Shown here: positions 1 to 11,294 of the stretch, piece after piece
Layout: every line of letters starts with the position of its first letter
Position numbering within the stretch: position 1 is the first letter of the stretch
From: Skeletonema tropicum
Taxonomy: Eukaryota > Bacillariophyta > Thalassiosirophyceae > Thalassiosirales > Thalassiosiraceae
Reading direction: 5' to 3'
Assembly (NCBI GenBank): GCA_037178625.1
Contig: CM074129.1
Span: 4,277,963 to 4,341,962, forward strand
DNA length: 64,000 bases
Made by a program: the position numbers and the translations under genes
The notes under the pieces: model-generated
Seen by the model: the letters and a program-made list of their open reading frames with translations, nothing else
What the model was told of the DNA's origin: nothing
Database searches by the model: none

Positions 1-61
1 TCCTAGTGGTCTCTTCTGGCTCTAGTTGCACAATCAATACCGGTCCTATTTGCTTGTGACA
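1..61 (+). repeat. 5' LTR of family-L copy A, partial at window edge
   Basis: The sequence matches the last 61 bases of the family-L LTR and ends in the conserved terminus TTGTGACA. Complete LTRs of 266-271 bp are present at 11024, 10455, 47703, 52748 and 56761. They begin TGTCACAGG and end TTGTGACA, so they carry the TG...CA termini usual for LTRs. Confidence 0.85.
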
Positions 62-1115
62 TTATTTATAAATATTTCCATCCAGTTTACTGGGTGCAAA
101 GCAAAAGAATCCTTCATCGGTCGGGAAAGATCGACCTTTGAGAAGAAAAAAATTAATATTATTCAGCGCATATCCACATTGGTGGGTTTGTGAACCGTGA
201 GCTAGTACAACAAAATCGATTGGCTTCTAGAAGATCCATTTCGTCAACACATGGATGTGCGATGAACGCTCGGCGTTTCGTGCTACCATGGAGATGTGAC
301 GGCGTGCGATAGAAGTGTGTTTCGACGTTGACAGAAGTGCATCGGAGGTGAGAAAAGAATTTCGATTCTCCTCATGTAGAGGAAGTGCCCATGGCGAGAA
401 TGCACCGTGGCACAGCTCATCACAATAAGGAATTTCATTCCAATAAAAAGACTACGGTCATCTAAATCCAAAGGACATCAGCTGTTGAGCGATGGACTAC
501 GATTAGAATTACGTGTGGGGGGAGAAGTGTTCTCTCATCCAACCCTCACATATCGAGAGTCATCTGCTGTTAGGCGAGATGATACCCTCACAACAACAGA
601 GTTTGCGGATATAGTTAGCAGACTTAGAAGTATTTATTCCTTATAAGACGCTGGTCGCAATTGGAAAAATACGCACTCTCTTGTCTACCTCTGAGAAGGT
701 GTGGAGAGTTTTGATCTTTACAGCATGATAGTGCATGTAGCTGGAGCTATTGAGAGCATGTTTGTCGACGCATTCTGTACAGATTGTGATTGTCGCAGCC
801 GCTTAGCCTTGATGGATTGTTGGTTATTACACAGTGTTGCCGAGGTAGTCTACGCCTTGCTCAAGCGAGTACCTCAGAATGACGAGACGATTATACCCCA
901 CTGGGCGAAGTCGAACGTGCAATTGAACCACCTACCCTAATTAATAAAAATCATATTGCTGTGAAAGCAAATCGTGTTTATTTTTCCCTTTATTTGTCCC
1001 TGTTGATTCAACATGTGCAGCGACGTCCTGGTTAAAGAAAGATCAAGTCTATTCAGTTGCGCACAGCGTGCTGTTCAAAGAAAGGTCATGTCTATTCAGT
1101 TACGCACAGCGTACT

Positions 1116-1280
1116 TGATGACGCCAGAAGAGTCAACTACTGGAGACATAACTTTGGTTTATGGTTACAGGGGTTGAGCTACGCTAAAAAGAGTGGAGCC
1201 GGATGACCGATCTTCCGCAAGATCGGTTCAACCGGTACTCCCTGTGCGTCACGAGCGAGTTGACTCGACACACACCATCA
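1116..1280 (-). repeat. 3' LTR of gag-only element
   Basis: This 165-bp copy has TG...CA ends and the 5-bp flank GTACT. On the minus strand it follows the polypurine tract, so it is the 3' LTR. It differs from the partner LTR by A versus G in the stretch AAAAAGRGTGG. Confidence 0.9.
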
Positions 1281-1360
1281 CCCCCCTGTCGAGAGACGAG
1301 TGAGATGAGCAGTCGGAGACTCTCTGGGAACGCAAAGTGAGAATAGATCGGGGCAAGTAA

Positions 1361-2872
1361 TTAAGTGGCAAAAGTTTCAAGATAGAATTCCTCATCATCA
1401 TCCTCGTCAGAGCTGTATTCTTCGTACATTGTATCTGGGATCTTGTAAGGATTCGTATCGGAAACCATAGGTGGCTGTTCAGGAGGAGACTTCAACTGGC
1501 CCCCCTGAGTAGAAAGCTGTTCCGGAGGAGACTTCAACTGGCCCCCCTGAGGAGAAGCGGAGGCGGCAGAAGCTTTAGCTGAAGCTTTAGCTGCCGCAGT
1601 GGATTTGGTAGATTTTGATTTAGACTTTCGTTTGGAAGAAGACGATTTGGCTGAGGCCCGACGGGCTGAAGCTGCGTCATCATCTTGATCAGCGGTGGTG
1701 GAATCGTCAGAAGGAGGACGAGGAGGCTTATTTGTATTGGCCTTGTAGTCGGCAATGATCTCGGCAGCTTTGTCTTCGTCCTTCACAATGACTAAGCCAA
1801 GAGAAGCAAGAGCAGGGCATCCGACGTTGATATGGTAGTCGCTGCGGTGAAAACAAGTGGGGCAGAACTCTTTATCCAAGAAAGCTGCTTTGATGTCTTT
1901 CCACTTTTGGGCCTTTGACGGTGGGTAGGAGATGGTTGGCTTGGGATCAGTACTTGGAGGAGGAGGGGTAGGGTCTTGACTGGCACGGCGGGCCATGACG
2001 GTAGAAGGAGACGACGAAGTACCACGTTCAGTAATGGGACGACGGGTGTCTTCGGCCTCAACTTCCTCGCCAAGCTCGTAGATGGAGGCTTCGGTAACAG
2101 AAGTATCACCGGCACGGTATCTCATGATGAGCCCAACGTAGAGTTCGGGATCGAGACCAGCGATGGCAAGGGTGGTAAGTATCTTCGAAATTGTGATGTC
2201 CTTGAGGCGGGAGTAGAGGCCCCTAAGACGGCACATAAATTGGACGCCTGTTTCGTTGGGAGCCTGTTGCAAACCGACTAGTTCGATGACTGAATTGAGA
2301 AGATTTTCCGGACGGGTAGGATTGAGTTTTTCGATGAGATCACGAAGCATGCGGATCCCATCACGTTCATATTGTGGCTTGCCAAGAAAACTATAAAGGA
2401 TGGGAAAAGGTTTCAAGGTGCGGAGAAGTTCAGAACGGATGTGAATATTTTGTGGGGTGGGAGGAGCATGTGCTGATGCCACGGAACTGACCGTCGTAAC
2501 ACTCGCCGCTGGAGTGGGAGGAGGCCGGGGTGGTGCAACAGGAGCCCTTGGTGAAGGTGGTGGTTGAGTGATTGGAGCAATACCTGTGATGGGTGCGTTA
2601 GGATAGGTTTTGTTCCAGTTGGCAGACGATGTATAACTCGTGAAGCTGTAGTTGGTAAAGCCGATGGCGAAAAAATATTTGGCATGGGCTTCAGCTAGTG
2701 ACAGATGCTCGAGCCAGTAGTGGATGGTGGGAGCCGAGGCAGTGTCCCCCCTTACATGGAGAACACCACCTGGCTTGGCTTTGGCATTTCGGACGTCTCC
2801 TTTGTATGGTGATGCAAAGAAGAATGGACTGGCACTAGCCGACGATCTCGTGGTTTGGGAGACCGTCGGCAT
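1361..2872 (-). CDS. Gag-like protein of gag-only LTR element
   Basis: The ORF encodes about 503 aa from the first in-frame ATG at 2872. The frame is open a little further upstream, but only with a TTG. The N-terminal 120 residues are rich in Pro, Ser and Thr. The middle (about 120-270) is helical and resembles a retrotransposon capsid segment, containing NSVIELVGLQQ and CRLRGLYSRLKD. Near residue 335 there is a zinc-knuckle-like Cys-x2-Cys-x6-His-x4-Cys (CPTCFHRSDYHINVGC). A Lys/Ser/Ala-rich basic tract follows, then a duplicated segment containing GGQLKSPPEQ and an acidic tail. No protease, integrase or RT follows. The predicted role is formation of the particle that packages the element's RNA. 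The gag assignment rests on LTR context, the knuckle and composition. Confidence 0.75.
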   Translation of the reverse strand: MPTVSQTTRSSASASPFFFASPYKGDVRNAKAKPGGVLHVRGDTASAPTIHYWLEHLSLAEAHAKYFFAIGFTNYSFTSYTSSANWNKTYPNAPITGIAPITQPPPSPRAPVAPPRPPPTPAASVTTVSSVASAHAPPTPQNIHIRSELLRTLKPFPILYSFLGKPQYERDGIRMLRDLIEKLNPTRPENLLNSVIELVGLQQAPNETGVQFMCRLRGLYSRLKDITISKILTTLAIAGLDPELYVGLIMRYRAGDTSVTEASIYELGEEVEAEDTRRPITERGTSSSPSTVMARRASQDPTPPPPSTDPKPTISYPPSKAQKWKDIKAAFLDKEFCPTCFHRSDYHINVGCPALASLGLVIVKDEDKAAEIIADYKANTNKPPRPPSDDSTTADQDDDAASARRASAKSSSSKRKSKSKSTKSTAAAKASAKASAASASPQGGQLKSPPEQLSTQGGQLKSPPEQPPMVSDTNPYKIPDTMYEEYSSDEDDDEEFYLETFAT

Positions 2873-2977
2873 AGTGGGTGGGTGGGTGATAAACGATGGA
2901 GGAAGAAGCAAAGATGATGCTCAATGCTGGGGTATCCAATGCGATTGAGCTCTCTTGCTTGTTGAACGGGCTCTACC

Positions 2978-3142
2978 TGATGACGCCAGAAGAGTCAACT
3001 ACTGGAGACATAACTTTGGTTTATGGTTACAGGGGTTGAGCTACGCTAAAAAGGGTGGAGCCGGATGACCGATCTTCCGCAAGATCGGTTCAACCGGTAC
3101 TCCCTGTGCGTCACGAGCGAGTTGACTCGACACACACCATCA
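2978..3142 (-). repeat. 5' LTR of gag-only element
   Basis: This is the 165-bp partner of the LTR at 1116-1280. On the minus strand it precedes the gag ORF, and the base after its CATCA terminus begins GGTAGAGCCC. That stretch would be the primer-binding site, but I could not match it to a particular tRNA. Confidence 0.88.
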
Positions 3143-3255
3143 GTACTGTTCAAGTCATTTCTATCCAGCGACGAACTATTTAGCGTAAATTCATCCTTAT
3201 TCACTGGTGCATCTAGGATGACCAGCCTCTTGCTTGCATTGTGGGAGGAGGAGGA

Positions 3256-3852
3256 ATGAGAGAAACAATTCAAGAGCAATCTGAACTGGAATTACCAAAC
3301 CAAAATGGTCTGTGCCGCTGTGGCAGCCATGGATTGTCCATGTTCTCTAAATGTGGTTGGCCAACGTGGCAATCATGCCTAACATATTTCAGAAGACAAG
3401 GTCATGGGGGAGTAACGATTGTCTACTCTGCTTCTCCTAGATATCGGATTATATCCTTTGGTGTGCCGTTTCTTCCACCAAAGAGATCTTCCAAAATACT
3501 AATGAGCAATTCAGATGTTAGTCTGAAGGGAAGGGGACTTCCTTGGTACTTTGTGTCCAGGCAAGTGTCCCGAGTCCCGAATCTCGTACCTTGATTCTCT
3601 GTCTTGTTTACACGCGACAGTCGAAAGGAATCTCTTGCGCAAGCTCAAATTCAAACATTATCCGGAGTGGTGGGTCTCGTAGGAGAGACTACTCTATCAA
3701 TACTAATACGGTGGTCATGCCTAGAAAAGGAAGACTACTTTCACAACAGCAATCTCGCGTCGGCGAATATGATTGTGGTTGGAACCATGCTGCTGCAGAT
3801 TACCTACGGTGTTCAAAAGGAACCTGCACACACCTCGATGCATCCGACTTAA
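3256..3852 (+). pseudogene. Frameshifted copy of the family-L 198-aa ORF (copy A)
   Basis: Copies B, C and D carry an uninterrupted 198-aa ORF at this place. Here a TG deletion changes GTCCATGGCAAG to GTCCAGGCAAG, and a further small indel occurs in CACAACAGCAATC (CACAACGCAATC in the other copies), so the reading frame is lost after about 95 residues. The intact frame in three copies and the broken one here suggest that copy A is the oldest, or that the ORF is not under selection in this copy. No known function. Confidence 0.5.
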
Positions 3853-5995
3853 CTATCCTTGCTGGATGTACTTCTCACGTGAAGGAGAGGACGTTCAAGG
3901 ATTGCTCGAGCAAGTGGAAAAGCACATGCGGAAATCAAGGCAGGGTCGCAAACAGGCGCATACCAGCACAACGAGATGATAACTACAAGACATCGTCCTT
4001 CTAAACCGCTGTTGTTGAAGACAACTAGTGGAGGACTTGCGAGAAAGCTGGCTGCTTGCTCAATGCTCGTCCTACAGTCCGAGAGTGGCTGAGATCCGTA
4101 GCCGACTGCTCACCGTGTTTCGGGAGGTTCACCTTCTTCCAATGCACTTGAGACATTCATCGGCTGATGGTAAATTTCGTTCATAGTTCGGTGACCTGAT
4201 TATTGGATACTCAGATGGGACAGAGCTCGCCAAGCCTGCGTCATGGAGGGTTCAGTACAGAGCAGGCCATCGAGGGAGCTACACTTGCACCCGGACATCT
4301 TCTACTGAAATGTTGTAATACATGATGAGAAAGTGTTTAAATCTATCGGAACGACCTGTTGTGTGGTGTACACAACGCAGGTAATAATGATCAAATAAGA
4401 GAGAAGCGTGCTCAAGGCAGTTCTCGAGGCTTCCAAGTAAATGCTGCAAAAGACACTTACCATGCCCAGGAAGTGACTAACACTTGGATACACCATCTGG
4501 AAATTGTTCTTTCGACGATGGTGGTTGCCATCTTAGTTCTTGTGTGTTGTACCAAGACTACCAATAGATCTGCTCCGCTGCTTTTAGTGGCAAATGTGGG
4601 GCCTCCTCGAAATTCGGTCAATATGGTACGGGGAGGAGGGATGCTGACCAAACAAGGAAGCGTTCCCATGATCAATCGCCAGCGACTAGATGCATGTCTA
4701 AGGCGTTTCCAAATTCAGAGTTGATCGGCATTTTGGCTGAGCTTACTTCATTCAAGCGCAAGGCTTGGGGGAGTATCGATTCTTGAAGACACTCATCGAC
4801 TGGCATCTGTCGTGGTGCACAACAGGAGATGAAGTGATGAAGCTTGAACTTCGAAAAGAAGTTCAAGGGCGCGTGTCGGAGTGCGGGTGAGTAATGTGCT
4901 ATCACCTCCTCTCGGCATTTGTGCCTGGAGTTCTTCCGGTCTAAAGACAGGGCGAGGGCCGCCATACCCTCCGGGAGACAATCTCTACTCATATTTATCA
5001 AATCAACCTCAAACTAATTGCAAGGGGAAGATATTACGACTGCGACGGGGCTAGTGCTAGCGAGGCTGCGCTGCCTCAGTTGAGATCCTCAGTGGTCGAG
5101 GGTGTGATGCTTCAGCGTAAAGGAAAGTAGTACATACATTACCAGCGTTTGACAGCGTCATCCTTCACGACACATGCCACACCTACAAAGGAAGAGGTAC
5201 CGACAGCAGCTCATTGGAGTGCGCTGTTATAATGCAGACTTGGGAAGACAGCAGCTCTTTGAGTGGCTGATCTAAAGATGACGAAGACAAATGGTAAGCT
5301 CTTGTGACTGCGCATAGTCACACACGACATGGAAGTAGAAGATAGTGTTCTGATATAAACGTTGATGAAGCAAAGCTAGCTACGTATGTTCCTGGACCTG
5401 CCGCAACATTCTAATGGGATCGAGAAATATTCTAATGATCTTCGACAGAGATGATGCATGCAGAGCCTATGCAACGATGCAAAAGGAGATACCTCTGTGG
5501 TGATTCCGGCAGCTCTTCAATCCAAGATCCAAGACCTTGCTTAGGGGATCTGGTATATCACGACCGTTTTGTGCCTTAGGCCGATGGATCGTAAGAACGC
5601 ACTTTACGTCAACGAGGTTCTGACAGGTACTGATGCAAGTACGCTTATTTTATCAGGAAGTTACGCAGTTGTGCATGCAGTTGTTGTTGCCCTATCGTCT
5701 GATCTGATATTAGATTCGATTGAGGTAGAGGTGCCAAAGAAGGCTGAGGAGGGAGCTCAGGATGCGCTTACCCCTTTGCAACATTCAAATTGCCATTATT
5801 ATGTGTGAAACTATGATCGACCTTCCACGGCTCGTTCAAAGTGGTTGACTTTCCCACTACCAAAGATTCGAACGGGATGTTGGTGAATCCGCGAGATAGA
5901 GTGACTCCTCTTCTCACACTTCAAGTGAAGTTCAAGCGGACTCTCTACCTGTTCTTCAAGACTCTTGATTAAATCGTTTTAGGCAGAAGTGATGA

Positions 5996-6466
5996 ATGCA
6001 CATGAAGCCAGTGATACTCTTCCAACACGTAAGTCACGATATTCAAGAATACAGAGATGATACAACCTCTCTGGACGGAGTGCAATATGTACTTGTTACA
6101 ATTACAATGCACCCACCGCAGTACTACTGCCGCAAAAACAGAGTCACTTGTGAACCTGTTGATGCAGCCCGATCGTCAAATCCGAATGCAGCCGGAAGAC
6201 AATCTGGTCTCTTCGTACCACACCGTTTAACGCAGCCTTGCGAAGCCAGTAAAGCGTTGTCCAAGATAGACACTTGTTATACTCTGGTCGCCAGGATGGC
6301 CGCTGCCGAAAGAAATTGGTGGATAGTTCCAAACGCTCGAAAGAACTTCGAAGCGTCGCGATCCCAAATACTGATTTGGTTCGTAGGCTTTGATCTAGCC
6401 GTTTTTAAAGTCTTAAATCTGCCGAAAGCAGAGACTCCAACGGAGGTCTCTTCTTCAAGCGACTGA
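5996..6466 (+). CDS. Hypothetical 156-aa ORF of family L (copy A)
   Basis: This ATG-initiated ORF of 156 aa lies in the 3' part of the family-L interior. By eye it encodes the same protein as the ORF at 48375-48845 in copy C. It is absent from copies B and D, which are truncated just before it. No signal peptide is evident, and the composition is mixed with several Cys and Trp residues (TCYTL, RNWWIV). I recognise no domain. It may be a real element-encoded protein, or a chance ORF kept by recent duplication. Confidence 0.35.
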   Translation: MHMKPVILFQHVSHDIQEYRDDTTSLDGVQYVLVTITMHPPQYYCRKNRVTCEPVDAARSSNPNAAGRQSGLFVPHRLTQPCEASKALSKIDTCYTLVARMAAAERNWWIVPNARKNFEASRSQILIWFVGFDLAVFKVLNLPKAETPTEVSSSSD

Positions 6467-8694
6467 AGTTGACACGAAAGGAACTGTACGATACAAAAAC
6501 GAGCCTCAGTTAGTTTAGTCTAGTGAGCGCTACAACAATTGATAAAGACCCCATAGTATTCTGCCTAAAACGATTTAATCAAGAGTCTTGAAGAACAGGT
6601 AGAGAGTCCGCTTGAACTTCACTTGAAGTGTGAGAAGAGGAGTCACTCTATCTCGCGGATTCACCAACATCCCGTTCGAATCTTTGGTAGTGGGAAAGTC
6701 AACCACTTTGAACGAGCCGTGGAAGGTCGATCATAGTTTCACACATAATAATGGCAATTTGAATGTTGCAAAGGGGTAAGCGCATCCTGAGCTCCCTCCT
6801 CAGCCTTCTTTGGCACCTCTACCTCAATCGAATCTAATATCAGATCAGACGATAGGGCAACAACAACTGCATGCACAACTGCATAACTTCCTGATAAAAT
6901 AAGCGTACTTGCATCAGTACCTGTCAGAACCTCGTTGACGTAAAGTGCGTTCTTACGATCCATCGGCCTAAGGCACAAAACGGTCGTGATATACCAGATC
7001 CCCTAAGCAAGGTCTTGGATCTTGGATTGAAGAGCTGCCGGAATCACCACAGAGGTATCTCCTTTTGCATCGTTGCATAGGCTCTGCACACATCATCTCT
7101 GTCGAAGATCATTAGAATATTTCTCGATCCCATTAGAATGTTGCGGCAGGTCCAGGAACATACGTAGCTAGCTTTGCTTCATCAACGTTTATATCAGAAC
7201 ACTATCTTCTACTTCCATGTCGTGTGTGACTATGCGCAGTCACAAGAGCTTACCATTTGTCTTCGTCATCTTTAGATCAGCCACTCAAAGAGCTGCTGTC
7301 TTCCCAAGTCTGCATTATAACAGCGCACTCCAATGAGCTGCTGTCGGTACCTCTTCCTTTGTAGGTGTGGCATGTGTCGTGAAGGATGACGCTGTCAAAC
7401 GCTGGTAATGTATGTACTACTTTCCTTTACGCTGAAGCATCACACCCTCGACCACTGAGGATCTCAACTGAGGCAGCGCAGCCTCGCTAGCACTAGCCCC
7501 GTCGCAGTCGTAATATCTTCCCCTTGCAATTAGTTTGAGGTTGATTTGATAAATATGAGTAGAGATTGTCTCCCGGAGGGTATGGCGGCCCTCGCCCTGT
7601 CTTTAGACCGGAAGAACTCCAGGCACAAATGCCGAGAGGAGGTGATAGCACATTACTCACCCGCACTCCGACACGCGCCCTTGAACTTCTTTTCGAAGTT
7701 CAAGCTTCATCACTTCATCTCCTGTTGTGCACCACGACAGATGCCAGTCGATGAGTGTCTTCAAGAATCGATACTCCCCCAAGCCTTGCGCTTGAATGAA
7801 GTAAGCTCAGCCAAAATGCCGATCAACTCTGAATTTGGAAACGCCTTAGACATGCATCTAGTCGCTGGCGATTGATCATGGGAACGCTTCCTTGTTTGGT
7901 CAGCATCCCTCCTCCCCGTACCATATTGACCGAATTTCGAGGAGGCCCCACATTTGCCACTAAAAGCAGCGGAGCAGATCTATTGGTAGTCTTGGTACAA
8001 CACACAAGAACTAAGATGGCAACCACCATCGTCGAAAGAACAATTTCCAGATGGTGTATCCAAGTGTTAGTCACTTCCTGGGCATGGTAAGTGTCTTTTG
8101 CAGCATTTACTTGGAAGCCTCGAGAACTGCCTTGAGCACGCTTCTCTCTTATTTGATCATTATTACCTGCGTTGTGTACACCACACAACAGGTCGTTCCG
8201 ATAGATTTAAACACTTTCTCATCATGTATTACAACATTTCAGTAGAAGATGTCCGGGTGCAAGTGTAGCTCCCTCGATGGCCTGCTCTGTACTGAACCCT
8301 CCATGACGCAGGCTTGGCGAGCTCTGTCCCATCTGAGTATCCAATAATCAGGTCACCGAACTATGAACGAAATTTACCATCAGCCGATGAATGTCTCAAG
8401 TGCATTGGAAGAAGGTGAACCTCCCGAAACACGGTGAGCAGTCGGCTACGGATCTCAGCCACTCTCGGACTGTAGGACGAGCATTGAGCAAGCAGCCAGC
8501 TTTCTCGCAAGTCCTCCACTAGTTGTCTTCAACAACAGCGGTTTAGAAGGACGATGTCTTGTAGTTATCATCTCGTTGTGCTGGTATGCGCCTGTTTGCG
8601 ACCCTGCCTTGATTTCCGCATGTGCTTTTCCACTTGCTCGAGCAATCCTTGAACGTCCTCTCCTTCACGTGAGAAGTACATCCAGCAAGGATAG

Positions 8695-9291
8695 TTAAGT
8701 CGGATGCATCGAGGTGTGTGCAGGTTCCTTTTGAACACCGTAGGTAATCTGCAGCAGCATGGTTCCAACCACAATCATATTCGCCGACGCGAGATTGCGT
8801 TGTGAAAGTAGTCTTCCTTTTCTAGGCATGACCACCGTATTAGTATTGATAGAGTAGTCTCTCCTACGAGACCCACCACTCCGGATAATGTTTGAATTTG
8901 AGCTTGCGCAAGAGATTCCTTTCGACTGTCGCGTGTAAACAAGACAGAGAATCAAGGTACGAGATTCGGGACTCGGGACACTTGCCATGGACACAAAGTA
9001 CCAAGGAAGTCCCCTTCCCTTCAGACTAACATCTGAATTGCTCATTAGTATTTTGGAAGATCTCTTTGGTGGAAGAAACGGCACACCAAAGGATATAATC
9101 CGATATCTAGGAGAAGCAGAGTAGACAATCGTTACTCCCCCATGACCTTGTCTTCTGAAATATGTTAGGCATGATTGCCACGTTGGCCAACCACATTTAG
9201 AGAACATGGACAATCCATGGCTGCCACAGCGGCACAGACCATTTTGGTTTGGTAATTCCAGTTCAGATTGCTCTTGAATTGTTTCTCTCAT
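8695..9291 (-). CDS. Family-L conserved 198-aa ORF (copy B)
   Basis: The ORF starts at ATG 9291; an in-frame GTG lies 15 nt upstream. It encodes 198 aa and is intact in copies B, C and D. Near the N-terminus there is a Cys-rich stretch, CRCGSHGLSMFSKCGW, followed by Trp and Cys, which could bind zinc. A basic segment near residue 135 contains SGGSRRRDYS. No homology to gag or pol is recognisable. Antisense ORFs of the same region are also conserved, so open frames here may only reflect recent amplification. Confidence 0.35.
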   Translation of the reverse strand: MRETIQEQSELELPNQNGLCRCGSHGLSMFSKCGWPTWQSCLTYFRRQGHGGVTIVYSASPRYRIISFGVPFLPPKRSSKILMSNSDVSLKGRGLPWYFVSMASVPSPESRTLILCLVYTRQSKGISCASSNSNIIRSGGSRRRDYSINTNTVVMPRKGRLLSQRNLASANMIVVGTMLLQITYGVQKEPAHTSMHPT

Positions 9292-10454
9292 TCCTCCTCC
9301 TCCCACAATGCAAGCAAGAGGCTGGTCATCCTAGATGCACCAGTGAATAAGGATGAATTTACGCTAAATAGTTCGTCGCTGGATAGAAATGACTTGAACA
9401 GTACGCTGTGCGTAACTGAATAGACATGACCTTTCTTTGAACAGCACGCTGTGCGCAACTGAATAGACTTGATCTTTCTTTAACCAGGACGTCGCTGCAC
9501 ATGTTGAATCAACAGGGACAAATAAAGGGACAAATAAACACGATTTGCTTTCACAGCAATAGTGATTTTTATTAATTAGGGTAGGTGGTTCAATTGCACG
9601 TTCGACTTCGCCCAGTGGGGTATAATCGTCTCGTCATCCTGAGGTACTCGCTTGAGCAAGGCGTAGACTACCTCGGCAACACTGTGTAATAACCAACAAT
9701 CCATCAAGGCTAAGCGGCTGCGACAATCACAATCTGTACAGAATGCGTCGACAAACATGCTCTCAATAGCTCCAGCTACATGCACTATCATGCTGTAAAG
9801 ATCAAAACTCTCCACACCTTCTCAGAGGTAGACAAGAGAGTGCGTATTTTTCCAATTGCGACCAGCGTCTTATAAGGAATAAATACTTCTAAGTCTGCTA
9901 ACTATATCCGCAAACTCTGTTGTTGTGAGGGTATCATCTCGCCTAACAGCAGATGACTCTCGATATGTGAGGGTTGGATGAGAGAACACTTCTCCCCCCA
10001 CACGTAATTCTAATCGTAGTCCATCGCTCAACAGCTGATGTCCTTTGGATTTAGATGACCGTAGTCTTTTTATTGGAATGAAATTCCTTATTGTGATGAG
10101 CTGTGCCACGGTGCATTCTCGCCATGGGCACTTCCTCTACATGAGGAGAATCGAAATTCTTTTCTCACCTCCGATGCACTTCTGTCAACGTCGAAACACA
10201 CTTCTATCGCACGCCGTCACATCTCCATGGTAGCACGAAACGCCGAGCGTTCATCGCACATCCATGTGTTGACGAAATGGATCTTCTAGAAGCCAATCGA
10301 TTTTGTTGTACTAGCTCACGGTTCACAAACCCACCAATGTGGATATGCGCTGAATAATATTAATTTTTTTCTTCTCAAAGGTCGATCTTTCCCGACCGAT
10401 GAAGGATTCTTTTGCTTTGCACCCAGTAAACTGGATGGAAATATTTATAAATAA

Positions 10455-10725
10455 TGTCACAAGCAAATAGGACCGGTATTGATTGTGCAACTAGAGCCAG
10501 AAGAGACCACTAGGAACACGGATATCATGGTGACTAAGCTTAAGAGCTAAAGAAGAAGAGTGGGCTATTCCCAAAGGTGATGAAGGAGCACCAACGTGCG
10601 ACGCCATCTTGTGTGAGAGGATCAATCACGGGTTCTTACCGTGGTTGCTACTTGACACGTGTGAACAGGAAGAATGACTGTCGTAACGGTATTGGGATAC
10701 CAGAAGAGAGTCATATCCTGTGACA
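10455..10725 (-). repeat. 5' LTR of family-L copy B
   Basis: This 271-bp LTR is bounded by TGTCACAAG and CCTGTGACA on the plus strand. Directly right of it is GGGGGTGTGTATAG, which is interior sequence of copy A and not a target-site duplication. Confidence 0.88.
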
Positions 10726-11023
10726 GGGGGTGTGTATAGAGAAATTATTCGAATTGGAAATGGAAACTGAACGTTGAACAACGACGTCTTGGCCAAATCC
10801 TATGCACACACAACCGATGTCAAGGAAAGTACATTTGGTTGCTCTAATATCACAAAAGAACTTACGTCCTTGATTCGATCGAAATTGACATTGCCTGGAG
10901 GTCTTTTTTTCCCAAGTTGGGTTTTGGTTTCTATCTGTTAGACTGGTTTTTTATCCGGATGGCTTGCCATGGGTTTTCCAGTCTTGACAGCTCGTTTTTG
11001 GTTCACACAAGTTCGGGGGAGAA

Positions 11024-11294
11024 TGTCACAGGATATGACTCTCTTCTGGTATCCCAATACCGTTATGACAGTCATTCTTCCTGTTCACACGTGTCAAGTA
11101 GCAACCACGGTGAGAACCCGTGATTGATCCTCTCACACAAGATGACGTCGCACGTTGGTGCTCCTTCATCACCTTTGGGAATAGCCCACTCTTCTTCTTT
11201 AGCTCTTAAGCTTAGTCACCATGATATCCGTGCTCCTAGTGGTCTCTTCTGGCTCTAGTTGCACAATCAATACCGGTCCTATTTGCTTGTGACA
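11024..11294 (+). repeat. 3' LTR of family-L copy A
   Basis: This 271-bp LTR follows the purine tract GGGGGAGAA and ends TTGTGACA. The flanking five bases on the right are GCTGA. The same five bases, on the opposite strand, flank the 5' LTR of copy C at 53019-53023. Confidence 0.9.

Larger units (their letters stand above)
1116..3142 (-). mobile_element. Gag-only LTR retrotransposon (TR-GAG-like)
   Basis: Two 165-bp LTRs (1116-1280 and 2978-3142) differ at one base that I can see. They start TGATGACGCC, end ACACCATCA, and are flanked by the 5-bp target duplication GTACT at 1111-1115 and 3143-3147. The uninterrupted target CAGCGTACTGTTC is seen in family-L copies B, C and D. Read on the minus strand, a purine tract AGGGGGG lies directly before the 3' LTR, which fixes the orientation. 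The 1.7 kb interior holds a single gag-like ORF and no pol. This matches the non-autonomous class called TR-GAG in plants. It must borrow reverse transcriptase and integrase from another element. Confidence 0.9.
6559..10725 (-). mobile_element. Family-L LTR element, copy B (inverted, 3'-truncated)
   Basis: On the minus strand this copy begins with a complete 5' LTR (10455-10725) and matches the interior of copies A, C and D, but it stops within GATTTAATCAAGAG-CTGCCTAAAACG near 6561. The 156-aa ORF, polypurine tract and 3' LTR are missing. It lies inside the 3' part of copy A in opposite orientation. Compared with copy C, the host element has lost about 7 bp at the junction, and there is no target duplication. 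Microhomologies of 2 bp (TT, left) and 3 bp (ACA, right) are visible. With copy A it forms inverted arms of about 4 kb, broken in copy A by the gag-only element. Confidence 0.85.
1..11294 (+). mobile_element. Family-L LTR element, copy A (interrupted)
   Basis: The window opens inside the 5' LTR of this copy. Interior sequence runs from 62 to about 6560 and resumes at 10726, ending in a 3' LTR at 11024-11294. Alignment by eye with complete copy C gives an uninterrupted length of about 5.3 kb. Two insertions break it: a gag-only LTR element at 1116-3142 and inverted copy B at 6559-10725. The interior has no protease, integrase or reverse transcriptase that I can recognise, only short ORFs, so it resembles a large non-autonomous LTR derivative (LARD-like). 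A purine tract ending GGGGGAGAA lies directly before the 3' LTR and fixes the plus orientation. A 43-bp tandem duplication lies at about 1034-1119, and the gag-only element landed in its second unit. Confidence 0.85.

Noticed and set aside
2413..2685. Antisense and other-frame ORFs over gag, pol and family L (for example 1534-1755, 1792-2115, 12813-13358, 40506-40793, 42346-42867)
   Set aside because: They have shadow-like compositions (Leu/Ser/Arg or Val/Gly/Cys runs) and overlap better-supported genes on the other strand.
4359..4724. 121-aa, 109-aa, 79-aa and 72-aa ORFs in family-L copies as genes
   Set aside because: They are present in all copies only because the copies are nearly identical. 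Overlapping frames on both strands are equally open, and none shows a domain.
5850..5900. T-arm-like GATTCGAACGGGA in family-L interior (also in copies B-D)
   Set aside because: No cloverleaf can be drawn on either strand. The motif alone is not enough for a tRNA or a tRNA-derived SINE.
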